A DNA stretch of 64,000 bases from Ceratothoa steindachneri (GCA_963969495.1 OZ018324.1:144693855-144757854), one strand, 5' to 3'. Counted from the stretch's first letter, positions 46,491-59,416 are shown. Notes: generated by a model from the letters alone, not told the origin. Program-made: numbers and translations.

Positions 46491-47031
46491 GGGGAGGGAA
46501 CAATGTCCCATAACCCCTGAGCTCCTGTTTGGGATGGTGAATTTTTAACAACCTGCTTCATCCCCACCCATAACTTCCTCACGTCCCCTTTCCTTCTCGC
46601 TTCACTATCAATCTTTTTATGCCGTGCTCAAAGTAAATCCGCCATGCCGAAGGGCTGCCAGGTCACCAAGCGGGTGGGGTGGCCTAAAAAGGCGGCACCT
46701 GGCTCTGCCAGCCTCGTACGCATCCTTCGCTCAGCGGGCTACTGCGAGGGGTGATTAGCGTTTGCTTCCCGCCCTCAGGTACCTCCCTCTTATCAGTGGA
46801 AATCCCCCCTTTACTTTCCCAGGGGACTGCCAAGAAAGCCAACAGACGCACATAACCGACCGCTCCCCGTTAAAGCGGCTCGGTAGGGCAAACCCCCTTG
46901 AGGGGGAGAGGGAAGACAGAGCCCATCGGCCTCTTCCCTCGGAAGATCTTTCTAGCTCCGGATATTGAACTTGTGGGGGTCAAGGTACGTGCCCCAACCC
47001 CCAAATAACCTTACTAGCGCCACCGCTGCCA

Positions 47032-48541
47032 ATGGGACCTGTGATGTCCTGGGGAGGGGGGATGGCCAAATGGAGCCCCTCCCCCCCCGATATAGACATG
47101 GTCCTTGAAGCAACCCAGCCCCAGACGGTAGGACCTTCCATGGGGGCTTTTACGGGTTCGGCGCCAAACACTGAACCCGAGTCCGCTCCTGTGCAAGTGC
47201 CTCCTCATACGGCTCGGGTCTCCAAGACAGTACAAGGAGGGGAGAGATATCCTCCTCCTCCGGCTGGTGTGCCTGCGACTGCCGCAGGGGCCTTCTCGAT
47301 CTCGGAGAAGCAACTTGCTGAGGCCAGTCCATCTGGCCTAGGGGCTCCTGCCAGCTCAGGGGAGAAGCGGGTTCATTCCCCGCCCTCGGTCCCCCAAAAG
47401 AAAAAAAAACAAGAAAAAGAAGAAAAAGACTCGGGGCCCCTCTCCATCTGCGAAGGCTGCAGGGACGGATGGGACTGCTGGCACTTCAGTAGGAGACCAA
47501 GCCAAAAACGGCACGTCCAGCCTATTCCCCTCCACGGGTGTGGAGTCCCTGACTAAGACCAAAAGTGATAGTGCGCAGAGCAGAGGAACGATTACACTGG
47601 TTCCGCTCACTCAGAGACTACCCGGCGTTTGCGAGCCCGCTGGCTTCAAACGCTTCCTCGTTATTCGCTCCTCTGATGGCAGCCTGCTGGCTAAGGGCAA
47701 TATGATCCATCAGAGTAGAGCTTTAGCTATTGTGATTGGTAGAGAGCCGGAGGTGACCCGTTTCTCGGACAGGATCCATATGGCGAATGCGTCGGGTCCC
47801 TCCGAGGTTGCCAATATTATCGCTCTTCGGACACTTGATGGCAACCCCGTGAGTGTGACGCCCCACTCTGCCATGAAATTCGTGAAAGAAGTGGTTTATG
47901 CGAGGGAACTCATGTACTACTCCATATATGATATCACCTTAGAGCTGGTCGACTATAGGTCGGTCAAGGTCGAACATGTGATGAGAAAACAGGGAGGGGC
48001 GTCAAAACCCACCCCTACACTCTTTGTCACGTTCGATTGGGACAAGCTCCCTGAGTCGGTGGGTGCCCGTTTGTATCGCTATCGCGTGAAGGCATTCGGG
48101 CCAATGCCACGGAGGTGCTATTACTGTCACTGCTTCGGCCATACTAATCGATCCTGTCGACGTGCAAAGTCGACAGGAAGCAATGTGGTGCGTATCTCCT
48201 TGATGAGGAAATCCTGGGCGTTCAGGCTCAGGATCGTCTCTCATTTTGTGAGGCTAAGGACTTGGTCCTGGCACACCCGGCGCTGCTTGGAACGTCCTAT
48301 ACCTCAAAGTTTAGAGAGACAAACCTCTGCTTCTGGCCTCTCCAGGCCTACGAGCACGGTCGTTTCCGCCTCCATTCAGAACCCTTCTGCGGGTTCTACT
48401 CGCCCCGGGCGCTTCCGTGGTAAAGCTGGCAGCACAAAGGGTTCACATCCAGCCCCGACTAAAACCAGGGTTCCCCTCCCGCCACCAGCGTTACCGTTTC
48501 GCGTAAGGCAAAACGACCACGCGCCTCCACCGGATCGTTAG
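47032..48541 (+). pseudogene. I-type LINE ORF1 (gag-like), one frameshift
   Basis: The first part (47032 on) is a Pro/Ser/Ala-rich leader ending in a Lys run encoded by A-rich sequence at 47399-47435. A shift there moves the frame; the second part reads through AKNGTSSLFPSTG, ESLTKTKSDSAQSRG, FKRFLVIRSSDGSLLAKGN, FDWDKLPESVGARLY and VKAFGPMPRRCYYCHCFGHT, which contains a CCHC knuckle (CYYCHCFGHTNRSC). The shift is probably a slip in the A9 run. The C-terminal part past about 48200 seems also to have shifted. Confidence 0.8.
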
Positions 48542-48929
48542 ACGACTCACGGGAGGCAACACCCCTTAAGAGGGTCGTGAGGCCATCTTCCGTGGTTTTT
48601 AAAGCTGCCTCCCGAAAGGAGGACAGCACTTAAGGAGCTTCGGCAACTTCGTCCACACCCAGTGGTAGGCTCGGTGTCTCGGAGACGGTGAATGCTTGAA
48701 AAGAGGTCCCCCGTCTCCAAAGCCGCAGCGCTCACCTAAAGTTTCGAAGCGGAGGGAGGAAAAGACTCGCTTGGCGAACCTAACCTTCCCTAATAAGTCA
48801 TCGAAGGTGAGAGCGCCTTCAGCCAACGGCGCCTGGACGTCTTCCTCTGGAAGGTGCACCGCCATTCTCGTGAGGGTCTTCTGTTCGAAGAGAACCCCCG
48901 CGTCTCCTATGAGCTAGTCCTGGAGGGCA

Positions 48930-49560
48930 TATTTCTTTAATGGAATTGACGCGGACTCCGGGCCAACTGGGGATAGTTGCGGAGGCTCGTATCCTCCCGT
49001 TCCCAGTTATTCATCTTTTTGCAGGAGAGCATGCTAGGCGCATGTTTTCTGCCCACCCTGACTTCAGATGAGATACCTCTATTCAGGCAGTAGCTGTGCA
49101 CACACATGGATAGGAGGTATAGTGTTATTTTCGCGTACATTCCACCGTCAGCTGACTTCGACGCGGGGGACTTCAGCAGCGTCGTGGCACGGTTGCCGAA
49201 GCTTTTTCTCTTGCTCGAAGATCTAAACGCTAGGCATCCTTTATGGAGATACTACTCAATTAATCCCTGGGATCAGGTCCTTGCTGACCTGATCGACGAG
49301 CTGGAGAATGGTGTTTTAAATGTGGATGCGTTTACGCATCACTGCCCGAGAACTGCTTCATTTTCCTATCTTGATGTATCTTTGTGCTCTCCGGATGCAC
49401 AGCCTGATTTTGTTTGGGGGTGGTCGATGACCTTCATGGTAGTGATCAATTTCCCATTCCAAATCATTTTCCTGGCCGCCTCTGCCCCAGAGCTCACCCC
49501 GGTGGTGCTTGGCGCGGGCGCGGTGCTCCGCATTTCAGTAAATGACTGATTCCTCTATCT
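48930..49560 (+). pseudogene. I-type LINE ORF2 endonuclease remnant
   Basis: Readable pieces: ILPFPVIHLFAGEHA, RRYSVIFAYIPPSADFDAGD, LLLEDLNARHPLWRYY (the GDxNxxH box with Gly changed to Glu), DAFTHH-PRTASFSYLDVSL and LCSPDAQPDFVW. The SDHxP end has decayed to INFPFQI. The N-terminal Asn and Glu motifs are not readable. Confidence 0.7.
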
Positions 49561-51600
49561 CACTCGAGGAGTTTGGGTCGATTGATGAGGCCGTTGAGTT
49601 CTTATCCGGCAACCTCATCGCCATGGGCCAATTTACTATTCCTCAAAGGTCTGGACGTTTTGCCCGCAGACCACTTAGGTGGTGGTCAGCAGAGTGTGAG
49701 ACGGCCCTCAAACAAAAGCATTCTCCCTACATGCGCTATAAGCGCTGCCCGAACGAGTTCACTGCCGGTGAATTTTGTCGGGCTAGCGCTAGGTTCTGGT
49801 ATATTGAGAAGCACACCAGCCGATCTTCTTGGTGGGCATACGTGTCTTCACTTAACGGGAGACCCCTCTAGAAGAGTTATGGAAGCGAGTCAAAAGGATT
49901 CGGAGCAAGTTCACGCAGGACCCCTTCGCGTTCTCCAGGAGAATGAGACCGCAATCTCGGACCCCGATTCTGTGGCGAATCCTTCGCGACCGCTTTCTTC
50001 GCATTCTCTAGGCGTGATGCTGCTCCGCCAGCATTCAATGCGCGTCGTGATGTCGCGTAAGGCCACCGGCTGGACTTTACCTTTAGAGGCGGAGAACCCT
50101 TCAACGACAGGTTTATTCTGAGTGAGTTGTGTTCCGCTCTTGCTTCGTGCGCAGACACCACCCATGGTCTGGACGATGTCTCACACGACATGCTTCGACA
50201 TCTGGGTGAGCGAGGCATGGTCCTTCTGTTAGATTTCTTCAATAGGATCTGGATAAAGCGCCCCTCCCGCCCCCCATGATTCTTGGCGAATCGCTACTGT
50301 GCTCGCTTTTCAGAAATCGGGGAGAGATCACTCTACCCGGCAGATTTCCACCCAATCTCTCTAACCTCTTGCGTGTGCAGGTTGATGGAGAAATTGGTAT
50401 ATGTTAGATTACCCCTTTTTTATGGACAGTGGAGGCCATCTGTCTTCTGCACGGTGCGGCTTCCGCAAGTTATACTCCAGGGCGGATGATCTGCTCCGAC
50501 TGGAAAATGCCGTAGGCGAGGCTTTCCTTCGTAGACAGCTCAACGCCACAGTGTTTTTCGATCTGGATAAGGGCTATAATACCGTGTGGCGATATTGTAT
50601 CATGGAGACTCTTCACACGATGGAGGCGAGGGGACGCCTCCCAATGTTTATATCTGAATTTTTGCGCGATCGTCAATTCCGCGTACGGGTAGGGGAAGCC
50701 TTCTCCGGTCCAATGGAACAGGAAGAGTGTGTTCCCCAGGGAAGTGTCCTCAGTGTTACACTTTTTGCCCTGAGCGTCAACGGCATCACCTCGGTGCTGC
50801 CGGAAGATGTTCTCGCTACGCTCTACGTGAATGACTGTTTGATTTCTTTGAGCGCGGCCCAGATGCCATCTATGTACCGTTGACTCCAACATGCATTGAA
50901 CCGCGTCTCTCGCTATGCCAAAGCACACAGGTTTCGGTTTTCCTTGGCCAAGATTAAGGTGGTGGCATTCTGCCGCCATCCACGGCTCCACCCTGACTCA
51001 GACCTCTTTCTTAATGGTGTACGCCTGGAAGTTGTTGAATCGCACCGTTTCCTTGAGTTTGTATTTGACCGACGCTTCACCTGGGAGGCTCATATTCGCA
51101 GCCTTAGGGTTTCTTGTACCCGCGCCATGTATATTATTTTTTCCCTGACGTTCAGCGTTTGTGGTGTTGATAGGGCTACTGCCTTACCTTTTAACGATCC
51201 TTTGTTAGTTCGAAGCTCGACTACGGATGTGAGTTTTATGCATCCGAAGCTGAGCGTGTATTGTGGATGTGGACTTGATCCATCATACAGGCCTTCGCCT
51301 GACGATCGGTACCTTCCGCACCTTCTCTATTGAGAGCATATTTGTCGATGCTGGAGAGATGTCACTCGCTCTACGCCGTGCACACTGCATTATTTGCCTG
51401 TACGCGCGAGCCTGGCGCCTCCTTCGTTCGGCAACAGCTCTCACTGCATCCGCAACTGATTTTGATGGTGCCTATCCTGCCGAGAGACGCCAGTTATCCC
51501 CTACGCCCTTTGGGTTTAGGGCTAGGAAACTCCTTCGAGAACTAGGTATAGCTCTCGGGTCGGTGGAGCCACTAGTTGTGCCCAGGACACCTCCCTAGAC
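49541..51600 (+). pseudogene. I-type LINE ORF2 reverse transcriptase, multiple breaks
   Basis: RRPLRWWSAECETALKQK (linker), then decayed fragments to about 50390, then LRLENAVGEAFLRRQ, VFFDLDKGYNTVWRYCI (motif A, with the usual A-Y-D as G-Y-N), VPQGSVLSVTLFALSVNGI (motif B) and LYVNDCLISL, where YADD is YVND, so a catalytic Asp is lost. KIKVVAFCRHPRLHPD, FDRRFTWEAHIRSLRVS and SIESIFVDAGEMSLALRRAH follow. Many frame changes. Confidence 0.8.
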
Positions 51601-51689
51601 AGTATTACCACTTTTAGCAGTTTATCGCCACGTCTCTGCTCCCAAAGCTTGTACAGCGCCGAGAGTATTGCGTTCGGCTTTTTGAAGCA

Positions 51690-52350
51690 CACCTCTTGTC
51701 TCACTTGAACCGTGTCAGTGTATACGGATGGCTCAAAGTCCCAAGAGGGGGTCGGCTTCCACGCCGTATCCCATCTGTTTGAAGTCAGCGGGGCTCTGCC
51801 AGGCGCTGCGTCTGTCTTCACAGCCGGGCTGGTGGCAATACACCACTCGATACGCGAGATTATGCGACGATCTTTGTTCGGAAACCCGATTGTGATTTTT
51901 AGCGACTCCAAAAGCGCCCTAAGTGCTCTCGAGGCATTGGAATCTCCGCATTTCCTGGTTCGCGATATCCGTGATGCCACGGTTTTGGGATGCCGGGCGA
52001 ATGTCGAGATTATCTTCTGCTGGGTTCATGGACATGTATGAATTGCGGGGAGAGAGCGCGCCGATGAGGGCACTAAATAGTCCAAGAGGACTCTGCGATC
52101 GGACCAGCGTTTCGCTCTTCCTCACACCGACTACATGGCAGGAATACGGGCAGCTCTCTGTGAAGACTGCGTTGTCACCCAGAGTGTTCGGCACATTTTT
52201 GTTGAATGTCCCTGTCTGGGCGATTTTCGCGCACGTTACCTGTCCCGGTACCAGGACGAGAGGGGTTGCTACCGCTTATCCCTTGTACTTCGGACGAGTT
52301 CGTGAACATTGACTTGTGGACTTAATGACATTTTGGAAGAGGCCGGCTTT
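51690..52350 (+). pseudogene. I-type LINE RNase H and C-terminal zinc-like block
   Basis: VSVYTDGSKSQEGVGFHAV (first Asp), VFTAGLVAIHHSI (catalytic Glu now Gly; copy 1 keeps Glu), IVIFSDSKSALSAL (Asp) and IIFCWVHGHV, then a stop. Further on DCVVTQSVRHIFVECPCLGD and ARYLSRYQDERG form the Cys-His C-terminal block of I-group ORF2. Copy 1 and copy 2 have lost different catalytic residues. Confidence 0.8.
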
Positions 52351-52620
52351 CTCCCCTTTATATGACTAGTTTTGTATTTTTCTTCGTAGGTCGCACGTTC
52401 CTGCGCCGGGGGAAGGCAGAACTCCCCCCACGCCGGAGCTTGCTTCCTGCTTGTTGCCCCTTACCTTTTTTCTTTTTTTATTATTGTTGTTTTTTCTTTG
52501 TTTGTTTTTTGCTTTGCATATTGTTGTTTTAAAATAGCCTAGTCATATGTGTCGTGATTACGGTGACTTATGCCCAAGTAAGTAGTCGCCAGATGTGCTC
52601 TAAAAAAATCAAAAAATGTA

Positions 52621-54784
52621 AATTAATTTTCTTTTGCTAACGTTTAGTTTTTGCCATACTGTATCATTTATTGTTAAATTCTTTAATTTGTTTGTATAAT
52701 AGTAAAGATTATTTTGTTTCCCTTGTTCCAACCCCAGAACCACACCAAAAGACATTAAACTATTTGACTAATCGGCCAACAGTATAAAACGCACTCGCAT
52801 ATCCCACGCACTTAAAAGGGGCATTCCCCCGCGTCTAGGAAGGGCAAGCGAAGGTGAGTGAAGCCTACCTGACCTACGACATTCCCTATTCTATATTCCT
52901 CGAAAAAATACTGACAAATTATTTCGTTTCAGCACTATTATCGCGAAATACTGAACTAAAAGATTAAAGGTGAGTGGGTTGTTTTGGCTTTGGGATGATC
53001 TCAGAGAGTCTGGGAAGGCTTGGAGGGCTTAAAAGGATATGTGAGTGTCGTGGATGGTCTGTATTGGGTATGAGGCTCTGGGTGAGCCTTGGAAGGTTGG
53101 GCCTTCAGGGTCTTAAAGTCTAACAGGTTGCCTTTGATCGCCTCGGTTTCTCTGGGTGGGACCTAGGTGATCGTTGAGGAAAGGGGGTGGAGGGCCTTGG
53201 GATTCCTGTAGGGCCTTCGAACGTTTTAGGATCCTTGGGGGGGACCAAGGGATCTAGGAGGGCCTAGGAGATTCTGCGGTCTTTAGAGGGCCTGTGAGGG
53301 GATGGAAGGACCTTAAATAGTCTGTGATGACCTGGGAGGGTCTGTGATGGTCTGGGAGGGTCTAGAGGTCTAGTAGTGTCTCTAATGCTTGAAAGTTCTA
53401 TAAGTGGCTGGAATTCTGTGAAAGGGATGGTGTCGTGGTATAGGAAGGACCGAGTAATGGAAGGAGTTGCTACGTATGGGTTGTTTACGTACTACACAAA
53501 AAAAACTTCCGTGATTAATGTTATATCTCTCTAAAGAGTGCTATATATGATTGATTATTATTATCTTGATTAGTATCTTCTTTAAACTTTGAGGGTTCCT
53601 TGTGCCGTACTTAGCGATTCGAGGATAGAATAAAAAAACTTGTTAAAACAAACTAAAACTTTAATTAAAACAAAAATAATTAAACATGAACCAAAGAAAT
53701 AATACACACTAAATACACGGAAATGACTACAATCAATTTTAAGTAAGGCTTTCTAAATTGACCTCTCGAAATTATGGTGATGGTTGACCCACCTCTCCCT
53801 ACACTATAAAAAAAGCTCACTGTCTCAACTAGAGTTTAAATACCATGGTCCCTCTGGCGACGGGTTTGAGTCTCACCTTGAACTCAATGAGCTACTTCGC
53901 CTCAGGAATCTTGTTGTTTTGTTGACGCGTGCCGCTCGTCCATATGGCTGGTGGGGGACGAAATAGAGTTAAAGCCACAGAGCACTTTGGCGAGCGTGGC
54001 AGATGGGGGGAGCCACACGCCTTCGGCAGGAAATGATTTTACCACCGGATTGTGAACGAATGTTGCATTCTCCTCTTTGGATTACTCTGGAGAATAATTC
54101 GCACTGGCTAGCGGTGAGCCAGGCGGGAATCCTTTGACCCAGGGGAGTGCTGGGGGAGCTCACTCGTGGGTCTTCCTCAAGGGCGAGGACTATCTCTGTA
54201 CTTTGGGCTGCACCAGGATAGGAGGAGATGGGAGGGGTTTCTCGGGCGAGAGTAAGTTGAACTTGATTCTTAAATCAAGTTAACTTAAAGTTCGGTGTGA
54301 CCACCGGGAACTAGCTCAAGGATGAGCTTCTTCTTCTTAGTTAACCAGGAATGAACTGGAGGATGAGCTGCTTCTTAGTCCCTTCTCTTGGTAGCCCGGC
54401 CTCTTGCCGGGGACTTCGTAGACTTGCTGACTCCCGTATTCTACCACGTTCTTCCCAAGTTTTTTTGTATATATACATCGTCACCCCACTGGGGTAGGGG
54501 TAGGAAGGGGAGACGGGAGACGTTCCTCCTCCCTCGGTTTTTCTCAGGACGTGTTACCTCTGGTCCTGATAGACCTTCGTGCTTGAGGGAGACGCGTTTC
54601 TCATTTCGCACTTGAGGTGAAATTGAATACCCACTCTTAGGGGAGATCTTGCAGTTTTAACCGTTCTGTTTTTCATCGCGCCGAGGAGGGAAGTCGCTGT
54701 GGTTACGAGTTTAAACCGTGGCGTCTACACGGTCAAACTGTTTGTAGTCAACGTCCCGTGTCTCAACTGAGAAAGTATTAACAA
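52621..54784. other. no gene seen; G-rich degenerate repeat
   Basis: At about 53000-53400 the plus strand has many variants of GGTCTGGGAGGGTCT and CCTAGGAGG, a degenerate short tandem repeat similar to 42030-42170. At 54300-54390 a segment (GAACT-G-AGGATGAGCT-CTTCTTAG) is duplicated in tandem. A B-box-like GGGTTTGAGTCTCACC occurs near 53861 but no A box was found. Otherwise nothing. Confidence 0.5.
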
Positions 54785-57718
54785 CAAGGAAAGAAGGTAC
54801 CCTAGGAGACCTTACGGTCCATTCAAGGAGGGTACCTTTGGACTAGCAATCGAGCGGGCACATGGCTGCTCAATTGTTTTGCGTCCCTAAACGGCCACTT
54901 TTCAAGACCTTGTCTAGTCTTGACTTGAACTGGTCAACAGATTCACTGTTGACAACTTTCACTGGAAGTGCGTTCCACATACCGCAGATACTGTAAGTGA
55001 AAATATTTCCACACAGATTGCGGTTGTAACGCTTCAGTTCAAGTTTAAAGCCGTGATTGCGCGTTCTGTTCTCACTCAGTGTGAAAATATCCCGGTAGTC
55101 AACATTGTCGAACCCTCGAAGTATTTTGAAAACTTCGATGAGCTGACCACGCTGTCTACGGGTTTCCAGCGAGAACAGATCTAATTCCCTTAGTCTATAC
55201 TCATAACTTTTATGTCGGATAGAGGGTATCAGCTTGGTTGGCCTGGCTTGTACGCGTTCCAATCTCGCGATGTCCTTTCGCAATGAAGGACTCCAAAATT
55301 GTACGGCATACTCCAGGTGTGGTCGGACAAGTGAGTTGTACAGGCACAGTACAATCTCCTGGTTTCGATAACCAAACTGGCGCTTAATATAGCCTAGCAT
55401 CCTTTGGGCCTTTTTCTCCGCCTCAATGCACTGTTTCGAGAACTTGAGATCACTAGTGATAGTAACACCCAAGTCCTTCTCAGTGTCACTCGATTCAAGA
55501 GCATTGCCCTTAAGGATATGATTTACTGAGATTGGGGGTTTCTGTGGCCGATATGCATCACTTTGCATTTGCCCACATTAAAAGGCATTTGCCACGTGTC
55601 CGACCACTCCCCAATCTTCCCAAGAACTTCCTGCAGGCGGGCAGTATTTCCATCCTTTGCAACGTTCATACCAAGCTTGGTATCGTCGGCAAATTTGGAA
55701 ATCTTGGCAACCATGTCACCGTCCATGTCGTTGACGTAGATGATGAATAGTAGTGGTCCCAGGACAGAACCTTGAGGCACCCCGCTAGTAACGGGCACCC
55801 ACTCAGAAGACTGTCCATTCACCACCACTCGTTGCCGTATGCCACTTAGCCAGTTCTCGATCCAGCCGGCTACCTTTCCGTCTATGCCAAGCGCTCGCAC
55901 TTTCCGGAGAAGGCGGCGGTGTGGTACCTTATCAAAGGCTTTCTGAAAGTCTAGGTAGACCACATCCACCGCCTTGTCCCGATCGTGCTCACTGAAAACG
56001 AAGTGGAAGAATTCTACAAGGTTCGTCAGGCATGACCGTTGCCTTCGGAAGCCGTGCTGGGAACTCCTCAGTAGCAGGTTCGACTCTAAATACGACGTCA
56101 CTTTGTCCACCATGATGCTTTCCATGAGTTTACCGACTATCGAAGTCAGACTGATAGGTCGGTAGTTCGACGGTTGGTTACGGTCTCCTTTCTTGAAGAT
56201 AGGAGTCACCTCCGCCTCACGCCAGTCTCTAGGAACGCCTTTGGTCCGGATTGACATGTTAAAGATAGCGCACAGATGTCGTGATTCTTCATCGCACACT
56301 TCCTTCAACACTTTAGGTAGAAACCCGTCCGGTCTAGGGGACTTATTCGTCTTTAGGTCAGCGATCTTTTTCTTTATTTCTCCTTCGGTGAAGTCCATTG
56401 CCTCCAGGTTTTCCCCCGAGTAGGAATCCGTCGGCTGGGGAATGGGACCACACTCTTCAGTAAACACTGAAGAGAAGTAGTCGTTGAGGAGGTTGGCATT
56501 TTCTGCATCTGAATGCTTTAATGTCCCCTCCTTATTCCTCAAAGGGCCAATCGTTCGACGGATTGGTTTACGGCTGTTCACATATCCAAAAAACTCCTTG
56601 GGATTCTCTTTACAGAGTCTCGCCACTCGGAGTTCCTCAGAGTGCTTAGCCGCCCTTATGCTGGACTTCACTCTCCTGGCTAGCCTCCGGTATTCGTCAA
56701 AGTCACCCGAGATCTTCGATTGCCGGTACACATTTCTCTTCTCCCTAAGCAGTTGCCCGATTTCTCGATTAAACCACTTTGGTTGAACAGAAGACCGACG
56801 GGAGCATTTCAGAGGGATAAAACGCGATTGAAGACTCATGAATGTGGTTTTGAAACTGTTCCAAGAGTCTTCAACAGCATCGCACTCCTCTAGCCTCGCG
56901 TCAGTCAGTCCCGCGCGTAGACCTGCAAAGTCTGCTCTTCTCAAATCTAGTTTCCTTGATTTACTAGTTGCAGGCTCTGCCTTGGGGACTTTGACTACAA
57001 ATCTAATTAGTCGGTGGTCACTGCCACCGAGCTCTTCGCCAACAGAGAGGTCCTCAACGATGTCATCCTCAGAGGTGAAAACCAAGTCGAGGATATTGTC
57101 TCCTCTCGTTGGCTCTCTCACCCATTGAGTGAGGAACTCGTTGTTCGTGAACTCCAGGAGTAGTGCGTTCTCGCCACAGGGTTATCTGGTTTCCCAGTCA
57201 ACTTGTGTGTTGAAATCACCCATGACGATACACACTCTGTCTTCGACAAGTTCTCCTAGTAGCTGGTACAGATCTCTGTCCTTTTCAACGAGTTGGGCAG
57301 GAGGTCTATAAAGCACCAGGGTCCTGTATTTGGCAGGACCTATCTCTAGGTCAACACCTAGTAGTTCATGGTCGGATACGATGTTGCAATCCGTCGAGTT
57401 GAGAGTATCCTTGACATACAACATCACACCGCCACCCTCTCTGTCTGGCCTATCTTTCAGGAAGAGCTGGTAACCGGGAATCGTGAATTCACCTTCATAA
57501 TCTCGGCTTGAGGTTTTCATTCACGACTTCGTTATGGCCACCATCTCCGGTTCTTCTGTTGCTACGAGGCCACGAAGTTCTAGAAACTTGTGTCTGATAG
57601 ACCTCGCATTAAACAGAAGAACTTTTAGGGAGTCCCCGACTGTAAGACTCCCTACGCTCTTCCGTTTCCCGCTTTGTTTCTCTGTGGCGGGATCACTCCA
57701 CTCTTTGTGACTTCAGAG
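54785..57718 (-). pseudogene. CR1-like LINE copy C, almost full ORF2 with stops
   Basis: Starts just inside polypurine at 57718 and reads DSLKVLLFNARSIRHKF (endonuclease Asn). TETW has become TKS-stop: the Glu codon now encodes Lys and Trp is TGA. Then REGGGVMLYVKD, VLYRPP, VMGDFNTQVDW (GDFN intact), a TAA, VREPTRGDN and GGSDHRLIRF (SDH intact). The RT follows to 55523 with NYRPISLTSIVGKLME, YLDFQKAFDKVPH, GVPQGSVLGP and KFADDTKLG. A frameshift near 55540 moves the C-terminal part (55568-54870) into another frame, ending LGTQNN. The 3' UTR has the hairpin and ends near 54785. Confidence 0.9.
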
Positions 57719-57826
57719 AAATAGAGAGTGAGAGAAAAGAAAGTAAGAGAAATAGAGAGAGAGAGAAACAGAGAGAGGGAGAAACACAGAGAGAACAACA
57801 GTGAGAGAAAGGGGAAATTAAAAAAG

Positions 57827-57873
<47 letters not shown>

Positions 57874-57880
57874 AAGAACT
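57719..57880 (+). repeat. polypurine tract with pure (GA)n end
   Basis: GA-rich, ending in about 35 bases of perfect GA repeat at about 57830-57868. It abuts the 5' end of CR1 copy C. Confidence 0.93.
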
Positions 57881-57979
57881 ACAGAACTACAGATACATGG
57901 ACCAGCAAAGACCCTAAAGTCCGATTAACGCCAATCCACTTGCAGATGTTAACTACCACTTTCTAACGTTAGTCTATCA

Positions 57980-58055
57980 TGCTTTTTTTTACATGCTGTT
58001 TTTTCAACTATTTCAACTCTACGGTACACACTTATCTACATGTGTACTCTTTAGC

Positions 58056-58136
<81 letters not shown>

Positions 58137-58290
58137 CATGCTGTTTGTTGTTGTTTTTTACTATTTCTATTCTATCGTACGCAGTACACACCTATTTAAA
58201 TGTGTACTATTTGGCTTTTTTTTAACATGCTGTTTTTTAACTATTTCACTTCTACGATGCACACTTATCTACATGTGTACCCTTGAGATG
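57980..58290 (+). repeat. three copies of an ~80-bp repeat with a (TA)n array
   Basis: ACATGCTGTTTTTT-AACTATT, TCTACGGTACACACTTATCT and ACATGTGTAC occur at about 57990-58050, 58135-58205 and 58222-58280. The first two are separated by a (TA)n array (58059-58134) embedded in the unit. It is a short tandem array. Confidence 0.8.
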
Positions 58291-58589
58291 CAGGTTCAGC
58301 TATCCCTCAAATACACGAACACGCTTCTTTGAACCAGGAGGGAGGGGGGGGGGTGATAGGACAGTACTCTCTTCTCCCGCAGGCTTCGCCTGCTTGTGAT
58401 CAAAATAATATACGCATAGGACAGACAGACAAAGAAAACGGGAATTCACATTCACTCCATGCAGGGGGGGACGTCACTGGCATCATTTTATTCATCATTT
58501 CATTTTATTCCCTAGTCCTTATTATGTATATTATGTATTACGTTTTCATCTATGTTCCTACTACGTTATATTTACACTATTGAAGTACT
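58291..58589. other. no gene seen
   Basis: Contains a G-run (GGAGGGGGGGGGG) near 58340 and TTCTCCCGCAGGCTTCGCC. It may include the 3' UTR of the next LINE fragment. Confidence 0.4.
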
Positions 58590-59416
58590 TATCAAGTCGG
58601 TTTTTGAACATATTAACTGACGTGCTTTCTAGTACATGGTTGGACAGGTTATTCCAAGTTTACGTGATGTTAAACGTAAAGTAATTTTGAGCTATAGTAG
58701 AGTTAAATCGCGTGTTCACTAATTTGAAGCCATTTTGGCGTTCGTTGGCCCTTTCGTCCATCTCGAACAATAGTCTTTAATCAATATTAGTAAATCCTTT
58801 TAAGATTTTGAATACCTCGATCAACTGTCCCCTTAATCGTCTACTTTCAAGTGATAGTAGGTTTAATGAGCGGAGTCTATCTTCGTACGGTTTGTTTCGG
58901 ATTCCAGCAACTAGTCTAGTAACCCTACGTTGCACTCTTTCTAACTGCGCTATATCCTTGTTTAGGTAGGGATCGCAAAATTGAACTGCATATTCGAGGC
59001 GTGGGCGCACGAGCGCTAGGTATAGTGACATGATTATATCTTTCGATTTGAAAGTAAAGTTCTGAGCAAAATATCCTAGCATTTGGTTTGTTTTTTTTAC
59101 AAGCTTTGCGCATTTTTTCGATACCTTAAAGTCCGTCGAGATAAAAAAATCCCCAGGTCTTTTCCAAGTTAACGGATTCGAGGATTTAGCCTTTCATATG
59201 GTATTCTACTTTTAAGTTATGACATCTAAAATGCAAAACCTTGCATTTACCTATGTTGAAGCCCATCTGCCATTTATCCGCCCATTCGACAATTTTATTG
59301 CGGTCTCTTTTACATTTGCTCTACATCGGGTCTCGAAAGGGCTCGGCTTCCCAGCTTTGTGTCATCTGCAAATGTAGAGATCTTACTAAACACTCCATTA
59401 TCCACGTCGTTAATGT
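58590..59416 (-). pseudogene. CR1-like LINE fragment E (different subfamily)
   Basis: Reads in minus order: SYINDVDNGVFSKISTFADD (RT catalytic box), TKLGSRALSRPDVEQM, a decayed KWQMGFNIGKCKVLHF stretch, then MLGYFAQNFTFKSKDIIMSL, VRPRLEYAVQF, YEDRLRSLNLLSLESRRLRG and QLIEVFKILKGF. More distant from copies B and C than they are from each other. It is cut at 59416 by the 3' end of fragment F. Confidence 0.85.

Larger units (their letters stand above)
46630..52620 (+). mobile_element. I-type LINE copy 2, near full length but dead
   Basis: A GC-rich leader (46630-47030) is followed by ORF1 (47032-48541), ORF2 with endonuclease, RT and RNase H (about 48930-52350), and a T-rich 3' UTR ending in an A-rich stretch at about 52620. 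The order ORF1, EN, RT, RNase H and C-terminal Cys-His block is that of the I group. It is higher in GC than the surroundings. Parts of copy 1 (36-38.5 kb) align along it. Confidence 0.85.
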
